Positions 1 to 9,053 of a stretch of 64,000 nucleotides of DNA are shown in pieces. Source of the DNA: UBA668 sp043721915. Lineage in GTDB: Bacteria > Actinomycetota > Acidimicrobiia > Acidimicrobiales > Ilumatobacteraceae. The stretch spans positions 87,598 through 151,597 of the forward strand of contig JAYSPV010000005.1 of the NCBI GenBank assembly GCA_043721915.1. Direction: 5' to 3'. Made by a program: the position numbers and the translations under genes. A model generated the notes under the pieces. It was not told the DNA's origin and did not search any database. It saw only the letters and a program-made list of their open reading frames with translations. Positions within the stretch are counted from its first letter, which is position 1; every line of letters starts with the position of its first letter.

Positions 1-582
1 GGCACGAACGACCTCGATCGAACGATGTGACGCCTCGACACCGGCGGCGGCGGACACGTCGCGATACCACTCCGGCGTTCCCTGCGGATGATCCATCGCT
101 ACTCGGCCGACGAACGCCCGTTGGCCGCTGCGTGCACACTGCTCGGCGAGCAGTTCGGTCGCCCGCTCGTGCAGCGACGAGAAGTACACGGTGGTGGTGG
201 TGCCGTTCGCCAGCAGCGCCGGCACCATGTGCGCCCACACCTCGGCAGCGAAGGCAGGGTCGGCGTAACGCGCCTCGAGCGGGAACGTGTACTCGAACAA
301 CCATCGTTCGAGGGTGATGTCGAGCCCGGTACCCAGCTGCGGCCACTGTGGCGCGTGGAGGTGCAGATCGACGAGGCCCGGCAGCAGCCGTTGGTCGGCC
401 GACAGCCGCAGCACGGTCGTCGCCTCGGCGAGCGCTGCGTCAGCTGCGGCCGATCCCTTCTGGTGGATCGCGGTGATCGTTCCATCGGCGCCGACCACGA
501 GGGCAACGTCGGTGAGCACCTCCAGCACGGGTGTGGGCGCGTGATACGCGGTCCCCACCACCACCAACGGCGCGGGATTCAC
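1..582 (-). CDS. guaD: Guanine deaminase (N-terminal part, runs off the window)
   Basis: Amidohydrolase that would hydrolyse guanine to xanthine in purine salvage. Only the first 194 codons are present; the C-terminus lies beyond base 1. From the GTG at 580-582 the product reads MNPAPLVVVGTAYHAP and reaches the metal-binding motif LVDLHLHAPQWPQLG about residues 65-80, then ERWLFEYTFPLEARY. The HLHAPQ plus 'YTFP-EARF' pairing is typical of guanine deaminase and differs from chlorohydrolase or adenosine deaminase relatives. It starts 8 bp after the stop of the upstream oleD-like gene, so it may be co-transcribed with the Ole operon, although no functional link is obvious. The start is chosen because the next upstream GTG reads straight into a stop. 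Confidence 0.82.
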   Translation of the reverse strand, partial: MNPAPLVVVGTAYHAPTPVLEVLTDVALVVGADGTITAIHQKGSAAADAALAEATTVLRLSADQRLLPGLVDLHLHAPQWPQLGTGLDITLERWLFEYTFPLEARYADPAFAAEVWAHMVPALLANGTTTTVYFSSLHERATELLAEQCARSGQRAFVGRVAMDHPQGTPEWYRDVSAAAGVEASHRSIEVVRA

Positions 583-590
583 GACGTCAC

Positions 591-1595
591 TCAATTCTTG
601 GTCAACTCGCGGTCGGCTGCGAACCACTGGCGGAGTCGCTCGAAGCCTTCATCGAGGCTGACGGTCGGCGCCCAGCCGAGCTCGTCACGCGCCGGGCGCG
701 GATCGAACCAGTGAGCGGTGCCGAGTTGCTCGGCGAGGAAGCGGGTGATCGGTGGCTCGTCGTCGCGCAGGCGCGGCCACAGCCGCTCGACCACCGAGCC
801 GACCCCGAGCGCGAACCGCAAGGGCACCTCACGCGGCACGAAGGGCACGCCGGCGGCGACGCAGATGCCCTCCAGCAACTCACGCACGGTGCGCGGCTCG
901 CCGTTGGCGATGACGTACGCCCGGCCGGCACAGACGGAGCCGGGCCGCACCGCATCCAGTGACGCAACGAGGGCGTCGATCGCGTTGTCGATGTACGTGC
1001 TGTCGATCAGCGCGCTGCCGCTGCCCACGATCGCCAATCGGCCCGCCGCCGCACGCTCGACGATGCGACCCACCAGTTGGGTGTCACGAGGCCCCCAGAC
1101 GAGGTGTGGTCGCACCGCCACAACCGCCAGATCCTCGCCGTTCGAGGCCAACGCGAGCCCCTCGGCCACCGCCTTGGACTCGGCGTAGAACGCTCCCTTG
1201 CGGCCCGTGACCGCCGGCTGTGCACCGGCTCCGACGAGCGCATCACCGGCGTGCGCGACCGACGGCGTGGAGACGTGAACGAACTGGGAGACTCCCGCGG
1301 CCCGGGCAGCTCGAAGCAGGTTCTCGGTCCCATCGACGTTGACCGATCGAAACTCGTCCCAGGTGCCCAGCACCCCGACACGGGCCGCGCCGTGCACGAT
1401 CGCATCGCATCCGGCGAGCGCTGCGATGACGGCGCTCTCGTCGCGAACATCACCCTGCGCCTGGCGCACTGCAGCGCCACCAGAGAAGGTGACCGCACGA
1501 CGCTGCAGGCACACGACCTCGTCGCCGCGTGCAGCGAGCGCCACCGCCACGCTACCCATCAGCAGGCTGCCTGCGCCGGTGACGAGCACCTTCAT
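591..1595 (-). CDS. oleD: OleD-like NAD(P)-dependent 2-alkyl-3-ketoacid reductase
   Basis: A 334-residue extended short-chain dehydrogenase of the 3-beta-HSD/epimerase type. The N-terminal nucleotide-binding motif is VTGAGSLLMGSVAVALA (TGxxGxxG-like, with Leu-Leu-Met where glycines usually sit). A YxxxK-type pair occurs in FYAESKAVAEG. In the Ole pathway OleD reduces the 2-alkyl-3-keto acid made by OleA to the beta-hydroxy acid, which OleC then turns into a beta-lactone. The ATG at 1593-1595 overlaps the stop of the oleBC gene by 4 bp, so translation is coupled. An in-frame extension upstream exists but lies inside oleBC. The function assignment rests mainly on the neighbours; by sequence alone it could be any 3-beta-HSD-like reductase. 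Confidence 0.82.
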   Translation of the reverse strand: MKVLVTGAGSLLMGSVAVALAARGDEVVCLQRRAVTFSGGAAVRQAQGDVRDESAVIAALAGCDAIVHGAARVGVLGTWDEFRSVNVDGTENLLRAARAAGVSQFVHVSTPSVAHAGDALVGAGAQPAVTGRKGAFYAESKAVAEGLALASNGEDLAVVAVRPHLVWGPRDTQLVGRIVERAAAGRLAIVGSGSALIDSTYIDNAIDALVASLDAVRPGSVCAGRAYVIANGEPRTVRELLEGICVAAGVPFVPREVPLRFALGVGSVVERLWPRLRDDEPPITRFLAEQLGTAHWFDPRPARDELGWAPTVSLDEGFERLRQWFAADRELTKN

Positions 1596-4093
1596 CGCGA
1601 CGCCCCGGACAGCAGCCGTTCCATCGTGCGCCCGAGCGCCGTCCGATCGATCTTCGCGTTGTGGCGGATGTCCACCGGTAGGCCCGATGTGCACCACACG
1701 GCGGCGACGGCCTGGGGCGCCGCGGCGGCGCGAACTGCAGCCGCCAGCGCTGCGGGCGCCGCGCCGTCATCTCCTTGTACGGTCTCGAGCACGACCACCA
1801 CCTGCTGCACCCCGACCGGGCCGATGGCCACCGCCGCAGCCCGCAGCACACCGGCGACCGACTCGGCCGCGATCTCCACCGGCACCGGAGCGACGGGGCC
1901 GGCGACGGTGTGGATCAGGTGCACCACGCGACCTTCGATCCACAGGTTGCCCGCGCCATCGAGGTGGCCGATGTCGCCGGTGCGATGCCACTGCCGACCC
2001 TCCACCACCGGGCGGGCCAACTGCTGGGTGTGCCACAGCCGGTCGTACCCCGACGACATCCAGTCCGCGCTCACCACGACCTCCCCGGTGGCGCCGGCTG
2101 CCGCTGGCGACGGTGGTGCGGTGCCGTCGGCTGCCGCGATCATCACGTCGCAGCCGGCTACCGGCCGTCCGACGCACACTCCGCGACCATCGCCCACCGT
2201 GTCGCGCTCGGCGAGCGAGATGTCGGCGACAGGCAGTACCTCGGTCATCCCGTACGGGGTGTGCAGCGAGGCAAGCGGGCACAGCTGCGCCATCGCGCGC
2301 AGGGTCTGGATCGGCACCGGCGCCCCGGCCGACATGACCAGGCGCACCTTCGCCAACGCCGGGAGCGGGCCGCTGGCCGTGCGCACGACGTTTGCAAGGG
2401 CGGCCGGCGATGCAAAGACCATGGTCGCGTCGATCCGTCGACACGCGTCGTCGAGTTCGGTCGCCGTCAGCGTGCCGGGCGACGTGACCTCGTTGTCGGC
2501 AAGTCCGGTGCCGATGCCCAACGCCGGCCCGAACACCGCGAACGGCGCGAAGGCCGCCACGAATCGATCGTCGCCTGTGATGCCGTACAGCGAGCGCAGG
2601 GCATCGCGCTGGGCCTGCAACTGCGCGTGGGTGTAGCGCACACCCTTGGCCGGCCCCGTGGCGCCCGATGTGAACACGACCACCGCAGGAGCGTCGCCGG
2701 CCGGGGCCGGGGCAGCGAGTGACGACAACCGCTCGACGGCCGGGGCGGCATGCAGCGAGGCGAGCGCGATGCGGTGCGCGCCCCGCGCCCAGCGCAGGGT
2801 CACGGCAGCAGCCAAGGCCTTGCGCGGGCCGACCACGTGCGCCACCCTGGCCGACCGCACGGCCGCGCCGAGCCCGCGCAGGCCCAGCCCGCGGTCGGCA
2901 ACGACGGCAACGGCGCCGATGCGCCAGCACGCGTACACGACAGCGATGAGATCGATGCCGGGCGGCACCAGCACGGCGATGCGCTCGCCCGGCGCAACCC
3001 CCTGTGCACGCAGCCCACCGGCGAACGTCGCAACGCGAGCGGCGAAGTGGGCGTTGTCGATGGTCTCATCGGCGGCAGCATCACTGACGGCGATCGCTCC
3101 GGGCAGGCCCTCGTCGATCAGGCCCCACAGCGGCAACGAACCACCATCGTCCGCCTCGCCCGGAGCAGCGGCCTGGCCACCGGCGATGGCAGCTTCCACG
3201 AACGGCGCGATCGACGTCTCCAACACCGTCAGATGGCCACCGCGGGCGATCCGATGCAGTTCGACGTCGCCGAACCTGGCCCGCAGGTCCTCGGCGAAGT
3301 CGTCGTCGAACACCGGGTCGCGCGAACCCCACACCAGTCGCACGGGCATCCGCAGGGAGGGCAACGCCGCGGCGACCGCGGCGATGTCGGCCGCCGACGG
3401 GTGGCGATCGTCGAAGGGCACGTCGGCCACGAAGCCGGCGACAGCGTCGCGCCTCGCGGCGCCACGGTACGGCGCGGCCAGCGCCCTGCGCTGCAGCCGG
3501 GAGAGCCCCAGCCCGGGCAGGAACGGCGTGCCGCGGACGAACAGCGGCGTCGTGCGCGTGGTGAGCCGGTGCACGCCGGTGGCGGCGGCGAGCTTGATCA
3601 GCCACGGTGCGCGCCGCCCGGCAGGCACGGCGATGCCGGTGTTGGAGAGCACCATGCCGGCCACCCGATCGGTATGCGCGACGCCATACCCCATCGCGAT
3701 CGCGCCTCCCCAGTCCTGCGCCACCAGCCACACGGGTCCTTGCACGTCCATCGCGCGCAGCAGGTCGTCGATGTCGCGCACGCGATCGCGGTACGGCCGT
3801 GGCCCGATGCGTTCGCTCCAGCCCATCGACAGCTGGTCGGGCGCGATCACGCGGTGGGCGGGCGCGAGCTCCGCCAGCAGCCGCGACCAGAGGAACGACC
3901 ACGTCGGGTTGCCGTGCAGGCACACGACGGTTGCACCGCCGGCGCCGACCGCCGCACGGTCGAGCACGTGCCAACGATGCACATCTCCGTCGTGGCTGGG
4001 CACGTCGATCGTTCGCGACCACTCCGGCTGCAGCCCGTACGCCGCCAGCTCCGGCACGTCGTGCGTGGGAGCGGCCGGCGCCGGTGCGTTCAC
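1592..4093 (-). CDS. oleBC: OleBC fusion: beta-lactone decarboxylase plus beta-lactone synthetase
   Basis: An 833-residue two-domain protein. Residues about 1-320 are an alpha/beta hydrolase resembling OleB/haloalkane dehalogenase: oxyanion segment VCLHGNPTWSFLW, nucleophile region VWLVAQDWGGAIAMGYG (Asp in the QDWGG elbow) and a late His in ARGGHLTVLE. Residues about 330-833 are an AMP-dependent synthetase resembling OleC: P-loop-like VVFTSGATGPAKGVRYTH, MTEVLP, WHRTGDIGHLDGAGNLWIEGR. OleC converts beta-hydroxy acids to beta-lactones and OleB decarboxylates these to cis-olefins. OleB and OleC are separate proteins in many bacteria, and the fused form is known from actinobacteria. The GTG start (4091-4093) sits in the stop of oleA (TGGTGA), and the end overlaps oleD. 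Confidence 0.9.
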   Translation of the reverse strand: MNAPAPAAPTHDVPELAAYGLQPEWSRTIDVPSHDGDVHRWHVLDRAAVGAGGATVVCLHGNPTWSFLWSRLLAELAPAHRVIAPDQLSMGWSERIGPRPYRDRVRDIDDLLRAMDVQGPVWLVAQDWGGAIAMGYGVAHTDRVAGMVLSNTGIAVPAGRRAPWLIKLAAATGVHRLTTRTTPLFVRGTPFLPGLGLSRLQRRALAAPYRGAARRDAVAGFVADVPFDDRHPSAADIAAVAAALPSLRMPVRLVWGSRDPVFDDDFAEDLRARFGDVELHRIARGGHLTVLETSIAPFVEAAIAGGQAAAPGEADDGGSLPLWGLIDEGLPGAIAVSDAAADETIDNAHFAARVATFAGGLRAQGVAPGERIAVLVPPGIDLIAVVYACWRIGAVAVVADRGLGLRGLGAAVRSARVAHVVGPRKALAAAVTLRWARGAHRIALASLHAAPAVERLSSLAAPAPAGDAPAVVVFTSGATGPAKGVRYTHAQLQAQRDALRSLYGITGDDRFVAAFAPFAVFGPALGIGTGLADNEVTSPGTLTATELDDACRRIDATMVFASPAALANVVRTASGPLPALAKVRLVMSAGAPVPIQTLRAMAQLCPLASLHTPYGMTEVLPVADISLAERDTVGDGRGVCVGRPVAGCDVMIAAADGTAPPSPAAAGATGEVVVSADWMSSGYDRLWHTQQLARPVVEGRQWHRTGDIGHLDGAGNLWIEGRVVHLIHTVAGPVAPVPVEIAAESVAGVLRAAAVAIGPVGVQQVVVVLETVQGDDGAAPAALAAAVRAAAAPQAVAAVWCTSGLPVDIRHNAKIDRTALGRTMERLLSGASR

Positions 4094-5121
4094 CAGACGA
4101 TCTCGGTGGCGCTGGTGTTGAGCCCCGATCCGATGCCGAGGCACAGCACGCGCTGGCCAGGCTGGATCTGGTCCTGTACGCCGGCAAGAGTGATCGGCAC
4201 AGAGGCCGGGCCGACGTTGCCGAACTTCGGGTAGGTGAGCGGCGCCTTCGACTGATCGATACCCAAGCGCTCGCAGAGCATGGTGGTGTGCACCTTGCTG
4301 ACCTGGTGGAGGATGTACCAGTCGAGGCCACCTGCCCAGCCGAACTCGTCGGTGACGGACATCTCGGCCCACGCCTCGGCGGCGAGGTCGAGGCCGGCGA
4401 CCAACAGGCTGTGGGTGTCGGTGGTCATCCGGTCGAGGCTGCCGATGCAGAGCTCGTTGTGCTGCGTGGCCGCACGCCCGATACTGCCGACGAGCCGGTG
4501 AGCCTCGGGGTGACGGTCGGTGCGGGCCAGCACCATCGCCGCGGCGCCGGAGCCGAGGGTCAACGAGGCGAACTCGGCGAACACCTCGCCGGCGGTCGTC
4601 TCGGGCCGGCGCAGGCGCTCGAGCGTGGTCTCCTGGGTGTAGCGGCTGCCTTCGCCATCCACGATCAGCGCGTAGTCGATGGCACCGGTGTCGAGCATCG
4701 ATGCGGCAACGCTGATGGCGTTGCCGAAGCCGAGGCACGCATTGCCGATGTCGAAGTTCACGCACGACGATGACAGGCCGAGCTGGTGGTGCACGGCGCA
4801 GGCGACCGAGGGCTCGAGGTTGTCCTTGCAGACCGAGGTGGAGATGAGGATGCCGATCTGCGCCGGGTCGATGCCGGCACGCTCGATCGCTGCACGCCCG
4901 GCCATCGCAGCGGCATCGGCGAACGACACTCCGTCGTCCCACCAGCGACGCTCCTCGATACCGGCGAGACCGGCGAGCAACCCGGGGCGCAACCCGTTGC
5001 GCTGGTACGTGTCGGCGAGTTGCTCGTCGATCCAGTCCGACGTGATCACCCGTGGAGCCTCGACCGCTGCAACACTCAGGATTCCACTGTGTTGGTGCCG
5101 GAACACCGAGTTTCCACTCAT
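4090..5121 (-). CDS. oleA: OleA, thiolase-fold acyl-CoA condensing enzyme
   Basis: A 343-residue KAS-III/thiolase-fold enzyme that would join two fatty acyl-CoAs head to head to give the 2-alkyl-3-keto acid, the first step of long-chain olefin synthesis. Visible active-site elements are the Cys in FDIGNACLGFGNA (about residue 143), the His in DWYILHQVSKVH and the Asn in TYPKFGNVGPASVP. A conserved Glu-rich stretch near residue 117 was not checked. The start ATG (5119-5121) is preceded by AGAAGG at good spacing. It is the first gene of oleA-oleBC-oleD, all overlapping by 4 bp. Upstream lies a palindrome-bearing intergenic region, the likely promoter. Confidence 0.92.
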   Translation of the reverse strand: MSGNSVFRHQHSGILSVAAVEAPRVITSDWIDEQLADTYQRNGLRPGLLAGLAGIEERRWWDDGVSFADAAAMAGRAAIERAGIDPAQIGILISTSVCKDNLEPSVACAVHHQLGLSSSCVNFDIGNACLGFGNAISVAASMLDTGAIDYALIVDGEGSRYTQETTLERLRRPETTAGEVFAEFASLTLGSGAAAMVLARTDRHPEAHRLVGSIGRAATQHNELCIGSLDRMTTDTHSLLVAGLDLAAEAWAEMSVTDEFGWAGGLDWYILHQVSKVHTTMLCERLGIDQSKAPLTYPKFGNVGPASVPITLAGVQDQIQPGQRVLCLGIGSGLNTSATEIVW

Positions 5122-5201
5122 CTGTAGCCTTCTGTCGATCAGGTGTGCAGGCTAGTGAGTGCGGCTCGGGATGCCTCACGTCTGGTCGCAGCGGCCCAAC
5201 C

Positions 5202-5252
5202 GTGAATTCAATGGTCGCGGCGTCGGCTTCTGTGAATTCACAGTTGCGACCA
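5202..5252. promoter_or_regulatory. Nested palindromes upstream of oleA (candidate operator)
   Basis: The gap between the dimethylformamidase-like gene and oleA holds two copies of GTGAATTCA exactly 30 bp apart (5202-5210 and 5232-5240). The second lies inside a perfect 14-bp palindrome CTGTGAATTCACAG (5230-5243). An outer pair TGGTCGC (5212-5218) and GCGACCA (5246-5252) brackets the palindrome. Such symmetry suggests a dimeric repressor site controlling the ole operon. No regulator is encoded nearby, so this is inference from symmetry and position. Confidence 0.45.
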
Positions 5253-5284
5253 CAAGCATGTGGAGGGCCAGCAACGTGCGGGGC

Positions 5285-6793
5285 TCAACCCAGGCGGTCG
5301 AGGATGTTGGCGGTGATCCGTTCCACCTGCGGGTCGCGGCCGGCGAGACCGTGCGCCCAGTCGGTGCTGCCGGAGGTGACGACGGTGCCGCCCGCCGCGG
5401 ACGTGTAGCTGCCCAGCACGGCATGGCCGTGGGCAATCCGTTCCACCGCAGCGGCGTCGCGGGTGCCGAACAGGCGTGCCGCGATGAACTCGTCCTCAGC
5501 CGGTTCGTGCGGCTTGGGTGGCCGGGCGGCAGTAGTGCGGGTGAAGTGCGCGGCCGGGGCGGTGCCGATGATCTCGAAGGTGGCCGGAGTGCCGTCCTCC
5601 CCCGTCGCGTACGGCAGCCCGTCGCGATATGTGAACGCGCAGCCGTCGCACTCGTAGCCGACGATCGTCGCCGCTGCGCCCAGCACGTCGCCGTAACCGA
5701 GGCCGGTGCCCTCGAACAGCCAGTGGTCGGCGCGATGGACGGTGTAGCCACCAGCGCCGCTGGTGACCCGCTTGCCGATGCGGTGGTAGCCACCGCGACT
5801 GAAGCTGACCCCGGTCATGTGGTTCTCCGGGCGGCCGATCAGGTGGTCGCTCCAGATGCTGGTGAGCTCGCTCAGCCGCTCGGTGTCGTACACCGGGTCG
5901 TTCTTGAACTGGCCCTTGTAGCCGACCATGCGGGTGGCCGCGCCGGTGGCGTCGCGATCCTCCATCCGCACCTGCCAGAACGCGGTGTTGCCGCTGAAGA
6001 ACGCAGCATTGCCACCGGCGGCGATGAACGCCTCCACCGTGTCGCGCATCGGCCCCGACCAGTACTCGTCGTGACCGACGGACAACACCAGCCGCTTGCC
6101 GGCCAGCAGGTCGGGATGATCCTCGAGATCTGCGTTCGTGCACACGTCGATCGCGTAGCCCGCACCCTCGGCCCACTGCACGAAGGGGAGCTCCCAATCC
6201 GGCCAACCTGCCGAGCCGGCATAGGGCGACAGCTTGTGCTGGCGCAGGTACCCGACGTGGGTGTTCATGTCCGGGTCGGGCGGGTTGGTGGTGGTGACCC
6301 GGCGGCCCGCGCCCGGCGGCTTGAACAGGTAGCCGCGCGCCATCGGCCGTTCCAGGCTCGATGTCGTCGCGCCGGTGTACAGGTTGTTGCCGCCGAAATC
6401 GTTGTACGCGTACCAGGTGTTGGTGGCGAGCGCGAGCAGGATCGTGTTGGGTGAGTCGGCCGGCGGGCGCAGCACGAAGAACGCGTGGTCGCGTCGCTGC
6501 TTGCCGTCGACGTCGATGGTGAGCACCACCTCGTAGTAGCCCGAGCGCCACGCCGGCTCGGCGGTGACGGTGGTCGCTGCCGGCCAGTCGCAACCCTGCT
6601 CGTACGCCTTCGCAGGCACAGGATGGTCGCCCGCCTCGACCGTGCCCGACCAGACGACCTCACGCCGATGGCCGACACGGACGATCTCCACGTGCACATC
6701 GCGGCCACCCGCCGAGGAGAGGTGCAACGACACGACACCGGAGGGCCCGATCGAAGGCGGCCAGCAGTACCCGGAAACAGTCTCGAACGGCAT
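5285..6793 (-). CDS. N,N-dimethylformamidase large-subunit-like protein
   Basis: A 502-residue protein resembling the C-terminal domain of the large (beta) subunit of N,N-dimethylformamidase. It contains the family-like blocks TWYAYNDFGGNNLY, LVLSVGHDEYWSGPMRD, GNAAFFSGNTAFWQVR and a late region ending VERITANILDRLG. The conserved HDEYWS block and glutamine-amidotransferase-like fold hint at an amidase or hydrolase. Many actinobacterial members act on unknown substrates, so the dimethylformamide specificity is not assured. I start at the ATG at 6791-6793 (MPFETVSGYCW), because upstream codons would overlap the divergent transporter gene and are not protein-like. No small subunit is seen next to it. 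Confidence 0.8.
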   Translation of the reverse strand: MPFETVSGYCWPPSIGPSGVVSLHLSSAGGRDVHVEIVRVGHRREVVWSGTVEAGDHPVPAKAYEQGCDWPAATTVTAEPAWRSGYYEVVLTIDVDGKQRRDHAFFVLRPPADSPNTILLALATNTWYAYNDFGGNNLYTGATTSSLERPMARGYLFKPPGAGRRVTTTNPPDPDMNTHVGYLRQHKLSPYAGSAGWPDWELPFVQWAEGAGYAIDVCTNADLEDHPDLLAGKRLVLSVGHDEYWSGPMRDTVEAFIAAGGNAAFFSGNTAFWQVRMEDRDATGAATRMVGYKGQFKNDPVYDTERLSELTSIWSDHLIGRPENHMTGVSFSRGGYHRIGKRVTSGAGGYTVHRADHWLFEGTGLGYGDVLGAAATIVGYECDGCAFTYRDGLPYATGEDGTPATFEIIGTAPAAHFTRTTAARPPKPHEPAEDEFIAARLFGTRDAAAVERIAHGHAVLGSYTSAAGGTVVTSGSTDWAHGLAGRDPQVERITANILDRLG

Positions 6794-6830
6794 CGGACCA
6801 GCGTGCCACACCGCCCGGTACCGTGGACAC

Positions 6831-8081
6831 GTGGCGCTCACCGATCCCCTTCTCGACGATTCGGCCACTGCGCCATCGTCGAGAGGCGAGGCCACCGGCC
6901 GCGAGTTCATCCTGCTGGTCACCGCGCTGATGGCCACCACGGCTCTGGGCATCGACCTGATGCTGCCGGCGTTCTCCGACATGCGCCAGGAGTTCGCGAT
7001 GGCGCCCGACTCCACGCAGGTCACCTGGATCATCACCGCCTACTTCCTCGGCATGGCGGTCGGGCCGTGGCTGTACGGCCCTGCCTCCGACAGGTTCGGG
7101 AGGCGAACGCCGCTACTGGCCGGCCTTGCCCTCTACGCCGCCGCCGCCGTTACGGCCGCCGTTGCACCGTCGTGGCAGCTGATCGTGATCGCCCGCTTCG
7201 TATGGGGTGTCGGGGCTTCCGGGCCGCGAACGCTGAGCGTCGCGATGATCCGCGATCGCTACGAAGGCGATGCGATGGCGCGGTTGATGTCGATGGTGAT
7301 GGCCATCTTCCTGCTGGTGCCGATCGCTGCTCCGGGTTTCGGCGCCGGGCTGATCGCGCTGCTGCCATGGCGCGCCGTGTTCTGGTTCCCGGCCCTCGTT
7401 GCAGTGCTGCTGATGTTCTGGTCGCGGCGGCTGCCCGAGACGCTGCCGCCCGAGCGGCGCCGGCCGTTCACCTGGCGGTCGGTCGGGCAGGCCGGCCGCG
7501 AGGTCGTCACCCACCGCCAGACGATGGCACTGACGATCGCGATGACCTTCCTGTTCGGCGTGATGAGCGTGTTCCTCGGCAGCTCCGAGGTGATCGTCGA
7601 AGACGTCTACGACTACGGCGCATGGTTCCCGCTGTTCTTCGGTGTGGTCGCGGTGTTCCTCGCGATCAACTCGTTGAACAACGCACGCCTGGTCGGGCGC
7701 CTCGGCGTCGTGCGATTGGTGCGGCTGCAGGCAACCATGGGCGTGGGCATCGCCGCCGTGTTCGTCGGGGTGTCGTTCCTGCACGGCGGCCGGCCGAACT
7801 TCTGGGTGTTCACGATCATGCTGTGCGTGCTGCTGCCGCTGGTGCAGGGCCTCAGCCCCAACTCGAACACGTTGGCGATGGGCCCGGTCCCGCACGTCGC
7901 CGGCACCGCCTCGTCGATCATCGCCACGATCACGTCGGCGGGCGGGGCACTCCTCGGCGCCGTTGCTTCCGACGCGTTCGACGGCACCGTCCGCCCCTTC
8001 GCGATGTTCATCCTCGGCTACGTCGTGGTTGCGGCAGCCTTCGTGTTGTGGGGCACGGCCCCGCGTCGTTCCGCCCGCTGA
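6831..8081 (+). CDS. Bcr/CflA-type MFS drug exporter
   Basis: A 416-residue major facilitator with 12 predicted membrane spans. The first half carries DLMLPAFSDMRQEF at the end of helix 1 and the loop 2-3 motif GPASDRFGRRTPLLAG, both typical of the Bcr/CflA (DHA1) subgroup, followed by VWGVGASGPRTLSVAMIRD in helix 4-5. It probably exports small hydrophobic compounds with proton antiport; the substrate is unknown. The GTG at 6831 (VALTDPLLDD) is chosen because it follows the divergent gene start by 37 bp and the hydrophobic part begins about 24 residues later. It is transcribed divergently from the dimethylformamidase-like gene, sharing a very short promoter region. Confidence 0.85.
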   Translation: MALTDPLLDDSATAPSSRGEATGREFILLVTALMATTALGIDLMLPAFSDMRQEFAMAPDSTQVTWIITAYFLGMAVGPWLYGPASDRFGRRTPLLAGLALYAAAAVTAAVAPSWQLIVIARFVWGVGASGPRTLSVAMIRDRYEGDAMARLMSMVMAIFLLVPIAAPGFGAGLIALLPWRAVFWFPALVAVLLMFWSRRLPETLPPERRRPFTWRSVGQAGREVVTHRQTMALTIAMTFLFGVMSVFLGSSEVIVEDVYDYGAWFPLFFGVVAVFLAINSLNNARLVGRLGVVRLVRLQATMGVGIAAVFVGVSFLHGGRPNFWVFTIMLCVLLPLVQGLSPNSNTLAMGPVPHVAGTASSIIATITSAGGALLGAVASDAFDGTVRPFAMFILGYVVVAAAFVLWGTAPRRSAR

Positions 8082-8093
8082 CAGTCCGGCGGG

Positions 8094-9053
8094 TCAGACG
8101 CCAGAGGTGACCAGTTCGCTCTCACCCGCGTGCTCGGCCGTTGCGAATGCGAGCGCAGCCGCCTCGTGAGCGCGGCGCGTCTCCCGTCGAGCGCGCCGGC
8201 GCATCACGAAGCGAATGGCCAACACGAACATGTCGACGATGAGGAACATCACCAGCAGAATCAGCAGCAGCGGTCGCTGACGAGTCGTGTCCGTGGCATT
8301 CACCGTTGCTCCTGCCCCCGACACGGCAACCCGCCACTCGATCGAGCCGAGCGACGGGCCGGGCACCTCCGCGGTGACGACCTGCTCCCATGTCTGACCG
8401 GGCTTGATCTCGCCCGCGTCGTCGAGCGCGAGTGAAGCCAGCTGGTCGTTGTCACGCACTGCCGCCCCCGAGAGCACGATCTGACCGAACGGCACGGTCG
8501 ACCTGTTGAGCACCCTGACCGTGACCTGATACAACGTCGGGCCGCCGATGCTCGCCCGTGCCCGCTCGAACACCCCGGGTGGCGCCGGTTCCGCTTCGAT
8601 CGTGACAACCAGCGGATCCTTCACGCTGGGGCCGTCCACGACCGGCGCCGTCGGGTGCCCGATGATCTCGATCGCTGTCGTCGCGATCTCGTCGTTGAGC
8701 CGGCTGGACACTCTGATCACACACGGGCACGGCACCGGCGGCACCGCCACCGGGATGCCGATCAGCGTCGACGTGCCGTCCGTGTCGAGCTTCAGTCCTT
8801 CGCTGGCGAACATGTTGCAATCGGTCGAGCCTCGACGGGCTTCGTTCCCGCACACCGAGATCGTCACGTTCAGCGAGCGGAAGCCGTCGATCGTGATCGC
8901 CACGCGTTCGTCGGGTTTGATTCTCGTGCGGTCCAGCTTCACGCTCGGACCGGTGAGGGTGGCCACTGCGGCCGTCGCCGCCGCGAGCGCGGCCGCCAGC
9001 ACGAGGACGAACACCGCGAGGATCCGCAGAAGGCGCGCTGGACGGCTTCTCAC
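8094..9053 (-). CDS. Membrane-anchored neocarzinostatin-like domain protein
   Basis: A 319-residue secreted protein. An N-terminal signal or anchor (LAVFVLVLAAALAAATAAVA) is followed by about 100 residues with four cysteines (SVCGNEARRGSTDC and VPPVPCPCVIRV) laid out like the neocarzinostatin-apoprotein fold. Then come a beta-rich domain with FGQIVLSGAAVRDND and a C-terminal membrane helix (LLLILLVMFLIVDMFVLAI) followed by a basic tail RRRARRETRR. The outer part is therefore extracellular. It starts with GTG inside the stop of the DUF916-like gene (GTGA overlap), so the two are co-expressed and may form a surface complex. Its role is unknown; nothing suggests enediyne chemistry here. Confidence 0.68.
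   Translation of the reverse strand: MRSRPARLLRILAVFVLVLAAALAAATAAVATLTGPSVKLDRTRIKPDERVAITIDGFRSLNVTISVCGNEARRGSTDCNMFASEGLKLDTDGTSTLIGIPVAVPPVPCPCVIRVSSRLNDEIATTAIEIIGHPTAPVVDGPSVKDPLVVTIEAEPAPPGVFERARASIGGPTLYQVTVRVLNRSTVPFGQIVLSGAAVRDNDQLASLALDDAGEIKPGQTWEQVVTAEVPGPSLGSIEWRVAVSGAGATVNATDTTRQRPLLLILLVMFLIVDMFVLAIRFVMRRRARRETRRAHEAAALAFATAEHAGESELVTSGV

Noticed and set aside
1592..5179. A very long minus-strand open frame covering oleBC and beyond
   Set aside because: Only the part to 4093 is OleBC; the part upstream is the out-of-frame shadow of oleA, with Arg/His-rich, non-protein-like composition.
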